The notes under the pieces are model-generated. The model did no database searches and was not told the DNA's origin. It saw only the letters and a program-made list of their open reading frames with translations. Source: CADEEN01 sp963816315 (GTDB lineage: Bacteria > Pseudomonadota > Gammaproteobacteria > Burkholderiales > Burkholderiaceae_C). From it: a stretch of 64,000 bases of DNA. A program made the position numbers and the translations under genes. Where the stretch lies: positions 1 to 64,000 of the forward strand of contig CAWFJZ010000016.1 of the NCBI GenBank assembly GCA_963816315.1. The letters run 5' to 3'. Below, one piece after another: positions 17,966 through 26,264 of this stretch; the stretch's first letter is position 1; the number at the start of each line of letters is the position of its first letter.

Positions 17966-19411
17966 GTGATTGCAGAAACCCCCGACTCGACCGAGACGCA
18001 CGCGACGCGCTTCGACACCCTGGCTCTCGACCCCAAGCTGCTGGCCGCCGTGGTCGATAGCGGCTACACGTCGATGACGCCGATCCAGGCCAAAGCCATC
18101 CCGATCGTGCTGCAAGGCCGCGACGTGATGGGCGCAGCGCAGACCGGCACCGGCAAGACCGCCGCCTTCACGCTGCCGCTGTTGCAGCGCATGATGAACC
18201 ACGAAAACGCCAGCGCCTCGCCGGCGCGTCACCCGGTGCGCGCGCTGGTGTTGACGCCCACGCGCGAGCTCGCGGTGCAGGTCGCCGAGAACGTCGCCAA
18301 GTACGCCAAGCGCTCGACGCTGCGCTCGATGGTCGTCTTCGGCGGTGTGGACATGAAGCCGCAGACGGCCGAACTCAAAGCCGGCGTCGAGGTGCTGATC
18401 GCCACGCCGGGCCGGCTGCTCGACCACATCGAGGCCAAGAACTGCGCGCTGCACCAAGTCGAGTACGTGGTCCTCGACGAGGCCGACCGCATGCTCGACA
18501 TCGGCTTTCTGCCCGACCTGCAGCGCATCCTGTCGTACCTGCCGAAGCAGCGCCAGACGCTGCTTTTCTCGGCCACGTTTTCGCCGGAGATCCGCCGCCT
18601 GGCGCAGAGCTACCTGCAAGACCCGGTCACCGTCGAAGTGGCGCGACCGAACGCCACGGCAACCAATGTCGAGCAGCACTTCTACAGCGTCGCCGACGAC
18701 GACAAGCGGCGCGCGGTCTGTCAGTCGCTGCGCCAGCGCTCGATCCGGCAAGCCCTGGTCTTCGTCAACTCCAAGCTCGGCGCGGCGCGGCTGGCGCGCT
18801 CGTTCGAGCGCGACGGCTTGAAGACGGCGGCGTTGCACGGCGACAAGTCGCAGGACGAACGCCTGAAGTCGCTGGCTGCGTTCAAGGCCGGCGAGGTCGA
18901 TGTGCTCGTGGCCACCGACGTGGCCGCGCGCGGCCTCGATATCGCCGACCTGCCGGCCGTCTTCAACTTCGACGTGCCGTTCAACGCCGAGGACTACGTG
19001 CACCGCATCGGCCGCACCGGCCGCGCGGGCGCTTCGGGTCTGGCGATCACGCTGGTGGCGCGCGACGACACGCGGCTGGTGTCGGACATCGAAAAGCTGA
19101 TCAAGAAGAAGATCGAGATCGAGCCCTTCGAGTTGGACGACGACCGGCCGCGCCGCCCGCCGCCGCCGCGCGAGTACGAATCAAGAGAACCCCGCGAGCC
19201 GCGTGAGCCCCGAGACACACGCCCGGCACGCGCCGAGCCGCGGCGCGCGTCGCCGCCGGCCGATCCGTTCTTCGACCGGCCGTACGAAGCGCAAGACTCG
19301 GTCGTGCCGCCGCAGTGGGACGAGGCCGTCAAGCCCGCGGCCGGCGCGCGCTCGCCCAACATCCGCGCCAAGAAGAAAGTGGCTGCACTGCTCGGCGGCG
19401 GCAAAGCTTGA
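17966..19411 (+). CDS. rhlE: DEAD-box ATP-dependent RNA helicase
   Basis: Cytoplasmic RNA helicase of about 481 residues, involved in ribosome assembly and RNA turnover. Motifs in order: F near RFDTLALDPKLL, Q motif TPIQAKAIP, Walker A AAQTGTGKTAAFTLPL, PTRELAVQ, TPGRLLDH, VLDEADRMLD, SATFS, then VFVNSK, ALHGDKSQDER, ATDVAARGLDI and HRIGRTGRAG. The C-terminal tail is rich in Arg, Glu and Pro (PREYESREPREPREPRDTR) and ends with the basic NIRAKKKVAALLG, as in RhlE. The GTG at 17966 (VIAETPDS) is the likely start, 7 bases after the upstream stop; the open frame extends further upstream but overlaps that gene. Confidence 0.92.
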   Translation: MIAETPDSTETHATRFDTLALDPKLLAAVVDSGYTSMTPIQAKAIPIVLQGRDVMGAAQTGTGKTAAFTLPLLQRMMNHENASASPARHPVRALVLTPTRELAVQVAENVAKYAKRSTLRSMVVFGGVDMKPQTAELKAGVEVLIATPGRLLDHIEAKNCALHQVEYVVLDEADRMLDIGFLPDLQRILSYLPKQRQTLLFSATFSPEIRRLAQSYLQDPVTVEVARPNATATNVEQHFYSVADDDKRRAVCQSLRQRSIRQALVFVNSKLGAARLARSFERDGLKTAALHGDKSQDERLKSLAAFKAGEVDVLVATDVAARGLDIADLPAVFNFDVPFNAEDYVHRIGRTGRAGASGLAITLVARDDTRLVSDIEKLIKKKIEIEPFELDDDRPRRPPPPREYESREPREPREPRDTRPARAEPRRASPPADPFFDRPYEAQDSVVPPQWDEAVKPAAGARSPNIRAKKKVAALLGGGKA

Positions 19412-19779
19412 ACCTGACGCCGCGCCGCTGGCGCACGCTGCTGTTGGTGCTGATGGTTGCCGGCGTGCTGTTTGCGGTGCGCCCGCTGACGTCGCGCTAC
19501 GCGCCCGAAACGCTGTTCCTGAACGCCGACAAGCTGTTCCATGTGCTGTACTTCGGCTTCCTGTGGTTGATGGCGCGGCGCGCCGGTTTTGCGTCGGCGT
19601 GGCCGCTCGCGTTGTCGCTGCTCGGCTACGGCGTCTTCATCGAGGTCGCGCAGGCGCTGTCGCGCACCGGCCGGTCGGCGTCGCTGTCGGACGTTGCTGC
19701 CGACAGTGTGGGCATAGCGCTGGCGTGGTGGTTGACGCGCCGCGGCTCAGTGCGCCAGCCAGAGAAAAACAGCGGGTAG
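19408..19779 (+). CDS. VanZ-like family membrane protein
   Basis: A 123-residue protein with about three hydrophobic segments. ADKLFHVLYFGFLWLMARR matches the D-K-x2-H-x3-F pattern of VanZ-like domains, and GYGVFIEVAQALSRTGRSAS with SLSDVAADSVGIALAW completes the family core. The likely start is TTG at 19408, overlapping the rhlE stop (TTGA), which suggests coupled translation. VanZ-like proteins have no established enzymatic role; teicoplanin resistance is known only for enterococcal VanZ and should not be inferred here. The 3' end overlaps the convergent methylase gene by 33 bases. Confidence 0.75.
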   Translation: MNLTPRRWRTLLLVLMVAGVLFAVRPLTSRYAPETLFLNADKLFHVLYFGFLWLMARRAGFASAWPLALSLLGYGVFIEVAQALSRTGRSASLSDVAADSVGIALAWWLTRRGSVRQPEKNSG

Positions 19780-20592
19780 GTGCTTGTCGGTGAACTGCGG
19801 CGGCGCCTGCCGCCATGCACTCACCGCGCGCGTCAGGCACCAGCCGCCGGGCAGCGTGACGCCGCAGGCGATCGACAAGCGCGTGCCCGGTTGCAGCGTT
19901 TCGATCAGCGCTGCCGCCAGTGCGGCGTTGCGGTACGGCGTTTCGATGGCGATCTGCGTTTGCTGTTCTCGCCGCGAGGCGGCTTCGAGCGCGCGCACGC
20001 GCGCTGCGCGCTCTGCAGCGTCGGTGGGCAGGTAGCCGGCGAAGGCGAATCGCTGGCCGTCGAGGCCGCTGGCCGCCAGCGCCAGCATCAGCGAGCTCGC
20101 GCCGGCCAGCGGCCAGACGCGCAGGCCCGCCGCATGCGCCGCGGCCACGAGCAGCGCGCCCGGGTCGGCCACGGCGGGCAGGCCGGCATCGCTGATCAGA
20201 CCGATGTCGTGGCCTTGCAGCGCCGGGGTGAGCAGGGCGGCGAACGTTCGTGGATCGGGCAGCGCGCCGCGGCCCTTCGGCGGGCGCGGCAACTCGTGGA
20301 TCTCGATCGACTGCAGCGGCAGCGCCAACGGCGTGTGCTCGGCGACGCGTTTGAGAAAGGCCCGCGCCACTTTGGCGTCTTCGGCCACCCAATGCGTCAG
20401 CCGGGCCGCTTCGGTGATGACCTGCGTGCCCAACAACTCAGCCAGATGGGGCGCGTGTGCCGTGCCCAGGTCGAGCGTGTTGGGCACCAGCAAGAGGCTG
20501 CCGCGCGTGCGCCCCTCGTCCGCGGCGTACCGCGGCCGGTCCCCCGAGGGGACTGCCGCTTGCTTGGGGCGGCCCGGCGCGGCGCGGCTCAT
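19747..20592 (-). CDS. Tetrapyrrole-methylase-family SAM methyltransferase with repeat-derived N-terminus
   Basis: About 281 residues. From GSLLLVPNTLDLG onward it matches the tetrapyrrole (CbiF/RsmI-like) methylase fold: GHDIGLISDAGLPAVADPGA is the SAM-binding/active loop typical of RsmI-type enzymes and WPLAGASSLMLALAASGLDG follows. It belongs to a RsmI-related branch often found beside maf, so rRNA methylation is possible but unproven. The ATG at 20592 overlaps the maf stop (ATGA). The first ~29 codons (AAVPSGDRPRYAADEGRT) are encoded by a dispersed repeat also seen before ureG and glgA, so the native start may once have been near GSLLLVP (20,505), where no ATG now exists. Confidence 0.8.
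   Translation of the reverse strand: MSRAAPGRPKQAAVPSGDRPRYAADEGRTRGSLLLVPNTLDLGTAHAPHLAELLGTQVITEAARLTHWVAEDAKVARAFLKRVAEHTPLALPLQSIEIHELPRPPKGRGALPDPRTFAALLTPALQGHDIGLISDAGLPAVADPGALLVAAAHAAGLRVWPLAGASSLMLALAASGLDGQRFAFAGYLPTDAAERAARVRALEAASRREQQTQIAIETPYRNAALAAALIETLQPGTRLSIACGVTLPGGWCLTRAVSAWRQAPPQFTDKHLPAVFLWLAH
20506..20592 (-). repeat. Class II repeat fused in frame to the N-terminus of the methylase
   Basis: On the plus strand this contains GGCCGGTCCCCCGAGGGG, also found at about 61,410. Translated on the minus strand it reads VPSGDRPRYAADEGRT, closely matching LPSGDRPMYPSDEGQT before ureG and APGDRAAYSPPEGLT before glgA. In those two copies the frame ends ACATGA, where ATG is the next gene's start; here the equivalent position reads ACGCGC, so the frame runs straight into the methylase. 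Confidence 0.75.
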
Positions 20593-21182
20593 GCCGTGCC
20601 GAGCGGATCGAGCCCGGCCTCGCGCAGCAGCGCGCAAGTGCGGATCAGCGGCAGGCCGATCAGCGCGGTCGGGTCGTCGGAGTCGATGCTTTCCAACAGC
20701 GCCACGCCGAGAGCTTCGCTCTTGGCGCTGCCGGCGCAGTCGTACGGTGTGTCGAGCCGCAGGTAGCGCTCGATCTCGTCGCTGCTCAGATGTCGAAAGA
20801 CCACGCTCACCGGCGCCAGCAGTGCGCGCTCGAAGCTGCGTTCGCGGCGCACGACAGCCACCGCCGTGTGGAAAACGATGCGACGGCCGCTCATCATCTT
20901 CAGTTGCTCGACCGCTCGTTCGTGGCTGCCCGGCTTGCCGATCGCCTGACCATCGAGGTCGGCCACCTGGTCGCTGCCGATGACCACGGCATCGGCAGCG
21001 CTTGCTGCCACAGCCTGCGCCTTGGCCAGCGCCAGACGGGTGGCCAGCGCAGCGGGACCTTCGCCGGCCCGCGCGGCTTCATCGACGCCGGGCGATACGA
21101 CATCGAACGGCAGGCGCAAGCGCTCCAACAACTGACGCCGATAGCGCGACGTGGAGGCGAGAATCAAGCGCGTTGCGGGCAT
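20589..21182 (-). CDS. maf: Maf-like nucleoside triphosphate pyrophosphatase (YceF type)
   Basis: House-cleaning NTP pyrophosphatase of about 197 residues that hydrolyses non-canonical nucleotides; YceF-type members prefer 7-methyl-GTP. The start MPATRLILASTSRYRRQLLE has the S-T-S-x-x-R signature, followed by VDEAARAGEGPAALATRLAL, VVIGSDQVADLDGQAIGKPG, and GSAKSEALGVALLESIDSDD near the C-terminus. The D in GSDQ is the conserved catalytic acidic position. The ATG at 21182 is preferred (21197 is possible). Divergent from yceD, with about 35 bases between the starts. Confidence 0.93.
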   Translation of the reverse strand: MPATRLILASTSRYRRQLLERLRLPFDVVSPGVDEAARAGEGPAALATRLALAKAQAVAASAADAVVIGSDQVADLDGQAIGKPGSHERAVEQLKMMSGRRIVFHTAVAVVRRERSFERALLAPVSVVFRHLSSDEIERYLRLDTPYDCAGSAKSEALGVALLESIDSDDPTALIGLPLIRTCALLREAGLDPLGTA

Positions 21183-21217
21183 GGGCCGCATTGTCATGGC
21201 AGCCGTAAACTGCCTGC

Positions 21218-21766
21218 ATGACGACTCGGGCGCTCGATCCCAAGCGGCTCGACGTGGCCGCCGCTGCCGCCGCCGGCGCCGAGCTGGCCGGCCGGTGGCC
21301 GCTGTCCGAGCTGGCCCGTTTGGCCGACGGCGCGGCTGGGCAGGTCGATGAACCGGTTGCATGGTCGGCACGATTCGAGCAGCGCCGAGAGCTCGGCGCT
21401 GCGCCGCGGGCCTGGTTGCAGTTGCAGGCTCGGGCACGCGTCGCGCGCGAGTGCCAGCGTTGCCTGCAGCCGGTGCTGCTGTCCTTGGACGTGGACCGTG
21501 CGTTTGCTTTTGCACCGACCGAAGACGAGGCTGCGGCACTCGACGCCGACAGCGACGACGATGTGCTCGCGCTGTCGCGCCAGTTCGACCTGCGCGAGCT
21601 GGTCGAGGACGAGCTGCTGCTGGCCTTGCCGATCGTGCCGATGCACGAGCAATGCCCGGCGCCACTGATGCTGGCAGAGCCGGGCGAGGCCGACGCTGGC
21701 GCCGCACCCGCACCCGCACACCCCTTTGCCGCGTTGGCGGCGTGGAAACGCAGCACTGGCCAGTGA
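21218..21766 (+). CDS. yceD: YceD/DUF177 family 23S rRNA accumulation protein
   Basis: A 182-residue protein with the DUF177 pattern: an N-terminal strand-rich region, then the conserved cysteine segment ARVARECQRCLQPVLLSL and the acidic DSDDDVLALSRQFDLRELVE followed by DELLLALPIVPMHEQCP. YceD is known to be needed for normal 23S rRNA levels; its mechanism is not settled. It directly precedes rpmF, the arrangement conserved across proteobacteria, which supports the call. The N-terminus is Ala-rich but in frame. Confidence 0.9.
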   Translation: MTTRALDPKRLDVAAAAAAGAELAGRWPLSELARLADGAAGQVDEPVAWSARFEQRRELGAAPRAWLQLQARARVARECQRCLQPVLLSLDVDRAFAFAPTEDEAAALDADSDDDVLALSRQFDLRELVEDELLLALPIVPMHEQCPAPLMLAEPGEADAGAAPAPAHPFAALAAWKRSTGQ

Positions 21767-21922
21767 AGCAACAGCCACTGCTATACTGCGCGACCTTTCG
21801 CGGGGCGTGCGCCCACCCGGTTGGTTCGAGTTCGAGCTGCCCCGGCGACCCCCGATTCACCGCAACACCGACGCTTCCGGCAGGGCCAGCCCCCGCTTTG
21901 GCCCGCCCTGAAGGAGACTCTC
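21767..21922 (+). promoter_or_regulatory. Leader of rpmF with a candidate -10 TATACT
   Basis: The 156-base gap between yceD and rpmF contains TATACT at 21782-21787. No strong -35 hexamer lies at the proper distance, so the promoter is only a candidate. A good ribosome-binding site (AAGGAG, 21911-21916) precedes the rpmF ATG. The leader is long enough to hold an RNA structure but no known riboswitch was recognised. Confidence 0.3.
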
Positions 21923-22105
21923 ATGGCCGTTCAGCAAAACAAGAAATCGCCGTCCAAGCGCGGCATGCACCGCTCGCACAACGCGCTGGTCACGCCGGGC
22001 ACGGCCGTCGAGCCGACCACCGGCGAGACCCATCTGCGCCACCACATCAGCCCGACGGGCTTCTACCGTGGCCGCAAGGTGCTGAAGACCAAGGCCGAGG
22101 CCTGA
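21923..22105 (+). CDS. rpmF: 50S ribosomal protein L32
   Basis: A 60-residue ribosomal protein, MAVQQNKKSPSKRGMHRSHN at the start and HHISPTGFYRGRKVLKTKAE near the end. Length and sequence are typical of proteobacterial L32. The C-terminal cysteine pair of some L32 proteins is absent, which is common. AAGGAG precedes the ATG by 6 bases. Leads the rpmF-plsX-fab gene block. Confidence 0.97.
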   Translation: MAVQQNKKSPSKRGMHRSHNALVTPGTAVEPTTGETHLRHHISPTGFYRGRKVLKTKAEA

Positions 22106-22169
22106 TCGGCGTCGCGGCGACAGCGTCTTCTCGCGCCAGGCCGCTGCAACGCCGCGCCTGACGACCACC

Positions 22170-23249
22170 TTGCATTCCGCGCTGCCTCCCCTGCCGCTGG
22201 TGCGGCTGGCCGTCGATGCGATGGGTGGCGATCATGGGCCGCAAGTCACGCTGCCGGCGTGCAAGGCCTTCCTCGACAAACACCCGCAAGCCGAACTCGT
22301 CATCGTCGGTCTGGCCGACGCCGTATCGCCAGCGCGCGGCTGGCCGCGCACTCGTGTGGTCACGTGCAGCGAGGTGGTGACGATGGACGATGCGGTCGAA
22401 GTCGCGCTGCGGCGCAAGAAAGACTCGTCGATGCGCGTGGCCATCAACCAGCTCAAGGCGGACGTGGCGGCAGAGCCGGCGCATGCCTGCATCTCGGCCG
22501 GCAACACCGGCGCGCTGATGGCCGTGGCGCGCTATCTGCTGAAGACGATGGAGGGCATCGACCGGCCGGCCATCGCCACCGTGATGCCCAACCGTCGCGA
22601 CGGCTTCACCACCGTGCTCGACCTCGGCGCCAACGTCGATTGCACGCCGGAGCATCTGCTGCAGTTCGCCGTCATGGGCAGCGCGCTCGTCTCGGCGGTG
22701 GAGGGCAAGGAAGACCCGACGGTCGGCCTGCTCAACATCGGCGAAGAAGCGATCAAGGGCAGCGAGACCATCAAGCGCGCCGGCGAGCTGCTGCGCGAGG
22801 CCGCGGCCGACGGCCACATCGCCTTTCACGGCAACGTCGAGGGCAACGACATCTTCAAGGGCACCACAGACATCGTGGTCTGCGACGGCTTCGTCGGCAA
22901 CGTGGTGTTGAAAGCCAGCGAGGGCCTGGCCGGCATGCTGACCGAATTCATCAGGCAGGAATTCACCCGCAACCTCTTCACCAAGCTCGCGGCGCTGGTG
23001 GCGATGCCGGTGTTGAAACACTTCAAGCACCGCGTCGATCACCGCCGCTACAACGGCGCGGCCTTGTTAGGCTTGCGCGGCCTGGTCTTCAAGAGCCACG
23101 GCTCGGCCGATGCGTATGCGTTTGAGCAGGCGCTGACGCGCGCTTATGATGCCGCGCGCAACCGGCTGCTGGACCGTGTGCACGACCGCATCGCCGAGAC
23201 GATGCGCTCGCTGCCCGCGACCGATGCGGCGGCCACGCAAGCTGCATGA
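22170..23249 (+). CDS. plsX: Phosphate acyltransferase
   Basis: Makes acyl-phosphate from acyl-ACP for phospholipid synthesis; peripheral membrane enzyme. The product has RLAVDAMGGDHGPQVTLPAC at the N-terminus, then SSMRVAINQLK, ACISAGNTGALMAVARYLL, RPAIATVMPNRRDG, GLLNIGEEAIKGSETIK, FHGNVEGNDIFKGTTDIVVC and GFVGNVVLKASEGLAGML. Intact at up to 359 residues. The start appears to be TTG at 22170 (MHSALPPLPLVRLAV); GTG at 22200 is an alternative. Its stop overlaps fabH (ATGA). Confidence 0.96.
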   Translation: MHSALPPLPLVRLAVDAMGGDHGPQVTLPACKAFLDKHPQAELVIVGLADAVSPARGWPRTRVVTCSEVVTMDDAVEVALRRKKDSSMRVAINQLKADVAAEPAHACISAGNTGALMAVARYLLKTMEGIDRPAIATVMPNRRDGFTTVLDLGANVDCTPEHLLQFAVMGSALVSAVEGKEDPTVGLLNIGEEAIKGSETIKRAGELLREAAADGHIAFHGNVEGNDIFKGTTDIVVCDGFVGNVVLKASEGLAGMLTEFIRQEFTRNLFTKLAALVAMPVLKHFKHRVDHRRYNGAALLGLRGLVFKSHGSADAYAFEQALTRAYDAARNRLLDRVHDRIAETMRSLPATDAAATQAA

Positions 23250-24238
23250 GCTCACCCACGCCCCGCTACTCGCGCATCACCGGCACCGGCAGCCACCTGC
23301 CGCCGCGCCGTTTGAGCAATGCCGACATGGCCGCCGAGTTGGCCACGCGCGGCATCGAAACGTCGGACGAATGGATCGTCGAACGCACCGGCATCCGCGC
23401 GCGGCATTTCGCTGCCGACGGGGTGGTGTGCAGCGATCTGGCGTTGGCAGCGTCGCTGGCTGCGCTGCACGCCGCCGGACGCCAGGCCGAAGAGGTCGAT
23501 TTGATCATCGTCGCCACCTCGACGCCGGACATGATCTTCCCCTCCACCGCGGCGATCCTGCAGGCCAAACTCGGCATCACCAACGGCTGTGCCGTGTTCG
23601 ACGTGCAGGCGGTGTGTTCGGGCTTCATCTACGCGCTGACGGTGGCCGACGCACTGATCCGCACCGGCAGCGCCAAGACCGCGCTCGTCATCGGCTCAGA
23701 AGTGTTCTCTCGCATCCTCGACTTCAACGACCGCACGACCTGCGTGCTCTTCGGCGACGGCGCCGGGGCCGTCGTGCTCGAAGCCAGCAACGAGCCCGGC
23801 ATCCTGGCCAGCGAGCTGCATGCCGACGGCCGCCATGTCGGCATCCTCTGCGTGCCGGGCACGGTAGCCGGCGGCAAGGTGATCGGCGACCCGCTGCTGA
23901 AGATGGACGGCCAGGCCGTCTTCAAAATGGCGGTCAACGTGCTCGACAGCGTGGCGCGCGCGGTGCTCGCCAAAGCCGGCAAGACCGAAGCCGACATCGA
24001 CTTCCTGATTCCGCATCAGGCCAACATCCGCATCATGCAAAGCACCGCCAAGAAGCTGAAGCTCTCGGCCGACAAGCTGATCGTCACCGTCGATGAGCAC
24101 GGCAACACCTCGGCCGCGTCGATCCCGCTGGCGCTCGATGTGGCCGTGCGTTCGGGCCGCATCCGCCGCGGCCACAAGCTGATGCTGGAAGGCGTGGGCG
24201 GCGGCTTCACCTGGGGCGCGGCGCTCGTCGAATACTGA
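23246..24238 (+). CDS. fabH: 3-oxoacyl-ACP synthase III
   Basis: Starts fatty-acid synthesis by condensing acetyl-CoA with malonyl-ACP. The 330-residue protein shows the Cys-His-Asn triad in context: FDVQAVCSGFIYALTVADAL (Cys near residue 120), FLIPHQANIRIMQ (His) and DEHGNTSAASIPLAL (Asn). The C-terminal GVGGGFTWGAALVEY is typical. ATG overlaps plsX; fabD follows 5 bases later. Confidence 0.97.
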   Translation: MSSPTPRYSRITGTGSHLPPRRLSNADMAAELATRGIETSDEWIVERTGIRARHFAADGVVCSDLALAASLAALHAAGRQAEEVDLIIVATSTPDMIFPSTAAILQAKLGITNGCAVFDVQAVCSGFIYALTVADALIRTGSAKTALVIGSEVFSRILDFNDRTTCVLFGDGAGAVVLEASNEPGILASELHADGRHVGILCVPGTVAGGKVIGDPLLKMDGQAVFKMAVNVLDSVARAVLAKAGKTEADIDFLIPHQANIRIMQSTAKKLKLSADKLIVTVDEHGNTSAASIPLALDVAVRSGRIRRGHKLMLEGVGGGFTWGAALVEY

Positions 24239-24243
24239 AAGCC

Positions 24244-25179
24244 ATGACTGCATTCGGATTTCTTTTTCCTGGCCAGGGCTCACAAACCGTCGGCATGCTC
24301 GACGCCTGGGGCGATCACCCTGCGGTGCTCACGACGCTGGCCGAAGCCTCGGCGGCGCTCGGCGAGGACGTGGCCAAGCTGATCCGCGAAGGCCCTGCAG
24401 AAAAGCTCGGCCTGACGACGAACACGCAGCCGGTGATGCTGACGGCGGGCATCGCTTGTTATCGCGCCTGGCTTGCCGAGGGCGGCGCGGAACCCGCCGC
24501 GGTCGCCGGCCACTCGCTCGGCGAATACACGGCGCTCGTTGCGGCCGATGTGCTGACGCTCGCCGACGCGCTGCCGCTGGTGCGCTTTCGCGCGCAGGCG
24601 ATGCAGGAGGCGGTGCCGGTCGGCGCCGGCGCCATGGCGGCGATCCTCGGGCTTGAGGCCGAAACCGTGCGCGCCGGCTGCGCTGAAGTGGCTGCCGGCG
24701 GCGATGTGGTCGAAGCCGCCAACTACAACGACCCGAAGCAAACGGTGATCTCCGGCAGCAAGGCCGGCGTCGATAAAGCCTGCGAACTGCTCAAAGCCAA
24801 GGGCGCCAAGCGCGCGCTGCTGCTCGCCGTGTCGGCGCCGTTCCATTCGAGTTTGATGAAGCCTGCGGCCGAACGCCTGCGCGAGAAGCTCATGGCCGTG
24901 ACCATCGCCGTGCCGCGCATCGCGGTCGTCAACAACATCGACGTCGCGGTGCAGACCGAACCAGCGGCAATCCGCGATGCGCTGTACCGACAGTCCTTCG
25001 GCGCCGTGCGCTGGGTCGAAACCGTGATGGCCTTGCGTGCACGCGGGCTCGGCACGCTGATCGAGTGTGGTCCCGGCAAGGTGCTGGCGGGCATGGTCAA
25101 ACGCATCGACGCGCAGGCGGCATCGGCCACGATCTACGATCCGGCGACGTTGGCCGAAGCAAAAAAGCTCGTCGCATGA
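24244..25179 (+). CDS. fabD: Malonyl-CoA:ACP transacylase
   Basis: Loads malonyl onto ACP. The 311-residue protein begins FGFLFPGQGSQTVGMLDAWG and has the catalytic serine in AVAGHSLGEYTALVAADVL (near residue 95). The arginine segment PLVRFRAQAMQEAVPVGAGA and the catalytic histidine in SAPFHSSLMKPAAE are also present. Complete; its end overlaps the fabG start (ATGA). Confidence 0.97.
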   Translation: MTAFGFLFPGQGSQTVGMLDAWGDHPAVLTTLAEASAALGEDVAKLIREGPAEKLGLTTNTQPVMLTAGIACYRAWLAEGGAEPAAVAGHSLGEYTALVAADVLTLADALPLVRFRAQAMQEAVPVGAGAMAAILGLEAETVRAGCAEVAAGGDVVEAANYNDPKQTVISGSKAGVDKACELLKAKGAKRALLLAVSAPFHSSLMKPAAERLREKLMAVTIAVPRIAVVNNIDVAVQTEPAAIRDALYRQSFGAVRWVETVMALRARGLGTLIECGPGKVLAGMVKRIDAQAASATIYDPATLAEAKKLVA

Positions 25180-25907
25180 AAGACCAGATCGCCCTCGTTA
25201 CCGGCGCCACGCGGGGCATCGGCCGCGCGATCGCCTTGGCGCTCGCAGCGCGCGGCGCGAAGGTCATCGGCTCGGCAACCAGCGAAGCCGGCGCGGCGAG
25301 CATCCGCGAAGCCTTGTCGCCGAGCGGCGGCGACGCCATCGTTTTGAACGTCACCGACGGCGCCGCGCTCGACGCCGCGGTGGAGGCCATCGTCAAGCAG
25401 CACGGCGGCCTGCACATCCTCGTCAACAACGCCGGCATCACACGCGACAACCTGTCGATGCGGATGAAAGACGAGGAGTGGGACGCGGTGCACGACACCA
25501 ACCTGAAGGCGGTGTTCCGCGCCAGCCGCGCGGTGATGCGCACGATGATGAAGCAGCGCTATGGCCGCATCATCAACATCACCTCAGTGGTCGGCGCTGC
25601 GGGCAACCCCGGCCAGGCCAACTATGCTGCGGCCAAAGCCGGCGTTGCGGGCATGACACGTGCCCTGGCCAGAGAGCTCGGCAGCCGCAACATCACCGTC
25701 AACTGCGTCGCGCCGGGTTTCATCGCCACCGACATGACCGAAGGCTTGGCCGACACTCAGAAAGCCGCGCTGATGCAGCAGATCCCTCTCGGCCGGTTGG
25801 GCACGCCCGAAGAGATTGCGGCGACGGTGGCATTTCTGGCGTCAGCCGAGGCCGGCTACATCACCGGCGCCGAGTTGCACGTCAACGGCGGCATGTTCAT
25901 GAACTGA
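25176..25907 (+). CDS. fabG: 3-oxoacyl-ACP reductase
   Basis: NADPH-dependent keto reduction in fatty-acid elongation. The 243-residue SDR starts MKDQIALVTGATRGIGRAIA, with LHILVNNAGITRDN, the catalytic IINITSVVGAAGNPGQANYA (Ser) and YAAAKAG (Tyr-x3-Lys), then VAPGFIATDMTE. The ATG at 25176 overlaps the fabD stop; upstream open codons lie inside fabD and are not used. Confidence 0.97.
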   Translation: MKDQIALVTGATRGIGRAIALALAARGAKVIGSATSEAGAASIREALSPSGGDAIVLNVTDGAALDAAVEAIVKQHGGLHILVNNAGITRDNLSMRMKDEEWDAVHDTNLKAVFRASRAVMRTMMKQRYGRIINITSVVGAAGNPGQANYAAAKAGVAGMTRALARELGSRNITVNCVAPGFIATDMTEGLADTQKAALMQQIPLGRLGTPEEIAATVAFLASAEAGYITGAELHVNGGMFMN

Positions 25908-25930
25908 AAACTGGTTGGGTCCGACCGGTG

Positions 25931-25962
25931 CGTTGCGCCGCAGGCTCGCCTGCTGCGCAACG
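25931..25962 (+). promoter_or_regulatory. Inverted repeat upstream of acpP, followed by TAGAAT
   Basis: Between fabG and acpP the sequence CGTTGCGC-c-GCAGG-ctcg-CCTGC-t-GCGCAACG forms a 13-pair stem with one mismatch and a four-base loop. There is no following T-run, so it is not a classical intrinsic terminator. TAGAAT at 25963-25968 immediately after it resembles a -10 box. It could separate fabG and acpP transcripts, act as an attenuator, or be a binding site; which one is not decided by sequence. Confidence 0.5.
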
Positions 25963-26006
25963 TAGAATTCGGGCCGTTTTGCGTTTCCCTACTCCTGGAG
26001 GAGTCA

Positions 26007-26249
26007 ATGAGCGATATCGAAGCCCGTGTGAAGAAAATCGTTGCCGAGCAACTCGGCGTGCCTGAGGCCGATGTGTCGAACGAAAAAGCGTTTGTCGCCG
26101 ACCTCGGTGCCGATTCCCTCGACACGGTGGAGTTGGTGATGGCCCTCGAGGACGAGTTCGGCATCGAGATCCCCGATGAAGAGGCCGAGAAGATCACCAC
26201 GGTGCAATTCGCCGTGGACTACGCGAAGAGCCATCAAAAGGCAGCTTGA
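26007..26249 (+). CDS. acpP: Acyl carrier protein
   Basis: An 80-residue acidic carrier protein. The phosphopantetheine attachment serine lies in DLGADSLDTVELVMALE (D-S-L motif near residue 39). The flanking SDIEARVKKIVAEQLGV and GIEIPDEEAEKITTVQ are typical. A strong ribosome-binding site (CTGGAGGAG) lies 5-10 bases upstream. Its 4'-phosphopantetheine would be added by AcpS (39,739) encoded in the same gene run. Confidence 0.98.
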   Translation: MSDIEARVKKIVAEQLGVPEADVSNEKAFVADLGADSLDTVELVMALEDEFGIEIPDEEAEKITTVQFAVDYAKSHQKAA

Positions 26250-26264
26250 GCTGACTCGCGTCGA

